From contig JAOUNZ010000048.1 in NCBI GenBank assembly GCA_029880665.1, positions 1 through 7,215 of the forward strand: DNA of 7,215 nt. The letters are read 5' to 3'. Every line of letters begins with the position of its first letter. Within the stretch, counting starts at the first letter, position 1. A program made the position numbers and the translations under genes. The notes below the pieces were generated by a model. It did no database searches. It was not told where the DNA came from and saw only the letters and a program-made list of their open reading frames with translations. Below are positions 5,168 through 7,215 of the stretch, in pieces. The DNA is from Candidatus Nitrosopumilus sp. (GTDB taxonomy: Archaea; Thermoproteota; Nitrososphaeria; Nitrososphaerales; Nitrosopumilaceae).

Positions 5168-5847
5168 TTTCTTTCTCCAAAGTCAATTCCCAATCCGAGA
5201 TCAACTGGAAGCGAATGTTGTATCAGTTCAGGCATTTCACATGGCAGTAATTTATCCGGCATAGTAACATGAGTCCCCCAAAACTCAAGGTAAGTTTTTC
5301 CTTCCATTTTGATCACATCACGAAACTCTACAATGTGGGCAGTCTTGGAATCCCCTCCAAGGCAATGAGAAACAAAGGTATCACCAGGAGACAGCATGGT
5401 TGAATATTCAAAATAATCATCAACATTGTCTGTCGTATGAAATCCAAATTCAACCATAATCTCCTTTGATTTTTCATTGAGCATAACTACTTTGACAATA
5501 TCAAAGAGTCTGTTTTTTTCCACCATTTCCTTGTTCTCCGGTACATATGCAAATTCACCATATGTGGGTGGAAATACGGTTCTGACTTGCATATCATTAT
5601 CAGGATAAAAGATGCCTCTTGGAGGCCTGCAGACATATTGCTCAGAATCAAGCGGGACACACGTGTATTCTCTTTCATCCTCCTGTTTTTTCTTGCAGTA
5701 TACATCACAACCATCTTCAAATTCCTGCTGTTTCATCTCATGCAGGTAATTCCAATGAGGAATCTCATTTGGTTGGCTTGCAATTAATCCCAAACTTACA
5801 GACACTAAAAGACCCAGAGATATGACAACACCGTACTCAGTTTTCAT
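5143..5847 (-). CDS. Exported or anchored Cys-rich protein, paralogue B (234 aa)
   Basis: The protein has a hydrophobic N-terminus (residues 6-23, GVVISLGLLVSVSLGLIA) and then a predicted extracytoplasmic domain of about 210 residues with eight cysteines (47, 51, 63, 73, 162, 203, 228, 234). It is a diverged copy of the gene immediately upstream. Both have a Cys-x9-Cys pair (63/73 here), a second pair about 41 residues apart (162/203), a His-Cys dipeptide (SHC) and a shared PE(L/I)IQHSL near the C-terminus. The conserved cysteines suggest disulfides; the conserved His next to Cys and the late His could bind metal, which is inference. Copy B adds a CDVYC motif at 47-51 and a longer Cys-bearing tail. 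ATG at 5847 lies 3 bases after the upstream stop, so translation is probably coupled. The family is not recognised; it may be restricted to this archaeal group. Confidence 0.8.
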   Translation of the reverse strand: MKTEYGVVISLGLLVSVSLGLIASQPNEIPHWNYLHEMKQQEFEDGCDVYCKKKQEDEREYTCVPLDSEQYVCRPPRGIFYPDNDMQVRTVFPPTYGEFAYVPENKEMVEKNRLFDIVKVVMLNEKSKEIMVEFGFHTTDNVDDYFEYSTMLSPGDTFVSHCLGGDSKTAHIVEFRDVIKMEGKTYLEFWGTHVTMPDKLLPCEMPELIQHSLPVDLGLGIDFGERKCELDTSC

Positions 5848-5850
5848 TTC

Positions 5851-6534
5851 CTATAATTCCCCAAAGATATGCTTCAAGCTATGCTGGATAATCTCAGGAT
5901 ATTTACAAGCAAGCCCTTGCTCTGATGTAATCACGGTATGCCATGTCACAAAATAATCCAATTCATCAATGGTTGCAACCCCCAGATACTGTACTAGGGT
6001 AGCTCCAGTTCCATCAAAGTTGCCACAATGTGTGATGAATGCATCATATTTTTCAACAACCGTGGTGAACTCAAAGTCTTCAGTTATCTCATATGTGGTT
6101 CTGTCCTTGTTTCCTATACGGTAATCCTTGTCTGAAAATGTAAACAGTGCCGAATCCTCATCAAGCAGAACCATATTTTTTATTGTGAAAATTCCACCTT
6201 CCAGACCTACTCTGTCAAAATGAACCTCTCCGTTTATCCCGTTGTCACCAATGATTAAAGAATACAGATGATCTCTTTCCTGCCCGTCAAATATCCTGGG
6301 TTTTTTGTAGCAATACTGGTTCATAGATGGTGTGGCATAGCATATGGAGTCTTTTTCTTTACGTATGTTCTGGAAATTCTCCGGATCATCTGATGGAAAG
6401 TTTGCCATTATGACAGATTTATTTAGCGGAACATCATGTGCGTAAAAATCAATTATTGCAGAATAATTCAATGAAATGAGCATCAAAGGAACAAGTATTG
6501 TACTGATTACAAACAATGTATTTGCTGCATTCAT
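5851..6534 (-). CDS. Exported or anchored protein, paralogue A (227 aa)
   Basis: This is the first gene of a tight four-gene run. Residues about 6-29 (TLFVISTILVPLMLISLNY and on) form a signal peptide or anchor. The remaining roughly 200 residues are soluble and probably face the outside. Cys65/Cys75 and Cys170/Cys210 match the spacing of the four core cysteines in the downstream paralogue. FITHC (166-170) matches FVSHC, and YPEIIQHSL matches MPELIQHSL, so the pair arose by tandem duplication and then diverged strongly. This copy lacks the extra CxxxC and C-terminal cysteines. ATG at 6534 is the first start after an in-frame TAG at 6547-6549 and is preceded by an A-rich stretch with no strong Shine-Dalgarno site. 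No known domain is recognised. A role at the cell surface or in redox or metal handling is a guess. Confidence 0.8.
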   Translation of the reverse strand: MNAANTLFVISTILVPLMLISLNYSAIIDFYAHDVPLNKSVIMANFPSDDPENFQNIRKEKDSICYATPSMNQYCYKKPRIFDGQERDHLYSLIIGDNGINGEVHFDRVGLEGGIFTIKNMVLLDEDSALFTFSDKDYRIGNKDRTTYEITEDFEFTTVVEKYDAFITHCGNFDGTGATLVQYLGVATIDELDYFVTWHTVITSEQGLACKYPEIIQHSLKHIFGEL

Positions 6535-6546
6535 TTTCTTTTTATC

Positions 6547-6633
6547 CTAATCCAACCTTATTGGCTCACCAAATTCAATTGTTCTAGCACAACCACATTT
6601 ACGCTGGTATTTTTTTTTTTGTTGCAATATCAT
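6547..6633 (-). CDS. Possible 28-residue Cys-containing small ORF
   Basis: ATG at 6633 to TAG at 6547-6549 encodes 28 residues: MILQQKKK from a run of 11 A, then YQRKCGCARTIEFGEPIRLD. The second half has gene-like composition, with a CGC motif, so it may be a real tiny protein or the tail of a broken gene. It starts 7 bases after the ATPase stop and ends 12 bases before paralogue A, in the same frame as that gene. There is no Shine-Dalgarno site. Evidence is thin, and the poly-A run makes the upstream frame uncertain. Confidence 0.3.
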   Translation of the reverse strand: MILQQKKKYQRKCGCARTIEFGEPIRLD

Positions 6634-6640
6634 TATCTAA

Positions 6641-7215
6641 CTACAAGTTATTATTTTGTGTTTTAATTTCAAGTTTATTGCTAACAAATTTTTTTGTTTC
6701 AATTATCAGAAAAGTGATTATGGATACTCCTAATATCTTCAACCAAGATTCAATTCCAATGGGTTTACTCTGAAAAATATCATTCATAACAGGAGTATAT
6801 GTAAAAGCAACCTGTAACAAAATCATAACTATAACTCCTAGAAAAATCAACTTGTTTGAAAAAAATCCCATTCTAAAAACGGATTTAGTCAGAGACCTAC
6901 AGTTAAACAAATAAAATATCTCAATCATAACAATTGTGTTTACTGCAATCGTCCTTGCCTCCTCAACAGTACTGCCGTCTTCTATTGACCACTCAAACAA
7001 GCCATATGCCGAGATCAGAATACACATACTTACAATCGATATTTGGATTATCAGATCCTTTGTGAGAATTGGAGAATGGGGTTTTCTAGGAGGGCGACTC
7101 ATCACGTCAGACTCTTTTGGCTCAAAAATGAGCATCATTCCCAATGCCAAGGCAGTAGTCATGTTAATCCATAAAATCTGAACAGGCAGAATAGGCATGA
7201 GCAAGCCCGCAAAGA
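6641..7215 (-). CDS. Cation-transporting P-type ATPase, C-terminal membrane domain (5' end outside window)
   Basis: The frame is open across the right edge (reading FAGLLMPILPVQILWINM), so this is the last roughly 190 residues of a much larger pump. The apparent start codon at 7204 is an internal TTG. Motifs of the Cation_ATPase_C domain are clear: LPVQILWINMTTALALG (membrane helix M6), FEPKESDVMSRPPR in the loop after it, and FNCRS after M8. Helices about M6 to M10 can be seen, the last being WLKILGVSIITFLIIET, followed by a short polar tail. The phosphorylation and nucleotide domains lie outside the window. In M6 the Asp of the NLVTDG motif of Ca2+ pumps is replaced (NMTTALAL), as in a broad prokaryotic subgroup of unclear ion specificity, so the ion cannot be assigned. 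It reads in the same direction as the Cys-rich operon, 106 bases upstream of paralogue A. Confidence 0.9.
   Translation of the reverse strand, partial: FAGLLMPILPVQILWINMTTALALGMMLIFEPKESDVMSRPPRKPHSPILTKDLIIQISIVSMCILISAYGLFEWSIEDGSTVEEARTIAVNTIVMIEIFYLFNCRSLTKSVFRMGFFSNKLIFLGVIVMILLQVAFTYTPVMNDIFQSKPIGIESWLKILGVSIITFLIIETKKFVSNKLEIKTQNNNL

Noticed and set aside
5052..5264. Plus-strand 70-codon ORF
   Set aside because: Antisense to the 57-residue gene and the end of paralogue B; no independent start signals.
5487..5825. Additional ORFs on both strands inside paralogue B
   Set aside because: They lie in other frames of a gene whose paralogue shares its conserved Cys and IQHSL positions.
6936..7181. 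Plus-strand 81-codon ORF
   Set aside because: Antisense to the clearly recognised P-type ATPase membrane domain.

Overview
The window looks like a chromosomal segment of an AT-rich archaeon, most likely an ammonia-oxidising Nitrososphaerota (Thaumarchaeota) of the Nitrosopumilus/Nitrosarchaeum type. This is inferred from several things together: low GC, AT-rich TATA-like boxes about 25-35 bases before starts, Shine-Dalgarno sites of the GGAGGTGAT kind, YVTN propellers, copper enzymes, and small secreted proteins with no family I recognise. No rRNA, tRNA, CRISPR array or transposase is visible.

Layout. Positions 1-518 (+) hold the 3' end of a YVTN beta-propeller gene. Positions 719-1073 (+) hold a small zinc-ribbon-like gene whose reading frame is interrupted once. 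Positions 3935 to 1136 (-) hold a two-gene operon: a tyrosinase (type-3 copper protein), then 25 bases later a galactose/glyoxal-oxidase-like copper radical oxidase. Both have complete-looking active sites and no signal peptide. Positions 3936-4306 are non-coding but structured: the tyrosinase promoter, two short palindromes, and a 96-base element (4139-4234) that can fold on the + strand into nested stems whose only departures from Watson-Crick pairing are G-U wobbles. That element precedes a TfoX N-terminal-domain gene (about 4307-4614, +) that is frameshifted in a run of ten A.

Positions 6534 to 4661 (-) hold a tight run of four genes for membrane-anchored or exported, cysteine-containing proteins. 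Two are diverged tandem paralogues (227 and 234 aa). The third is a 57-aa Cys-rich protein lying partly inside the 3' end of its neighbour. The fourth is a 108-aa-equivalent protein with a frameshift. Upstream on the same strand lies the C-terminal membrane half of a P-type cation ATPase (6641 to beyond the right edge). A 28-codon ORF sits between the ATPase and the operon.

The two most interesting items are the pairing of two O2-using copper oxidases in one archaeal operon and the unrecognised exported Cys-rich operon. The 96-base RNA-like element is the best candidate for something undescribed. Three of the small genes need a one-base shift to read through. This could be residual assembly indels, gene decay or recoding, and the sequence alone cannot decide between them.
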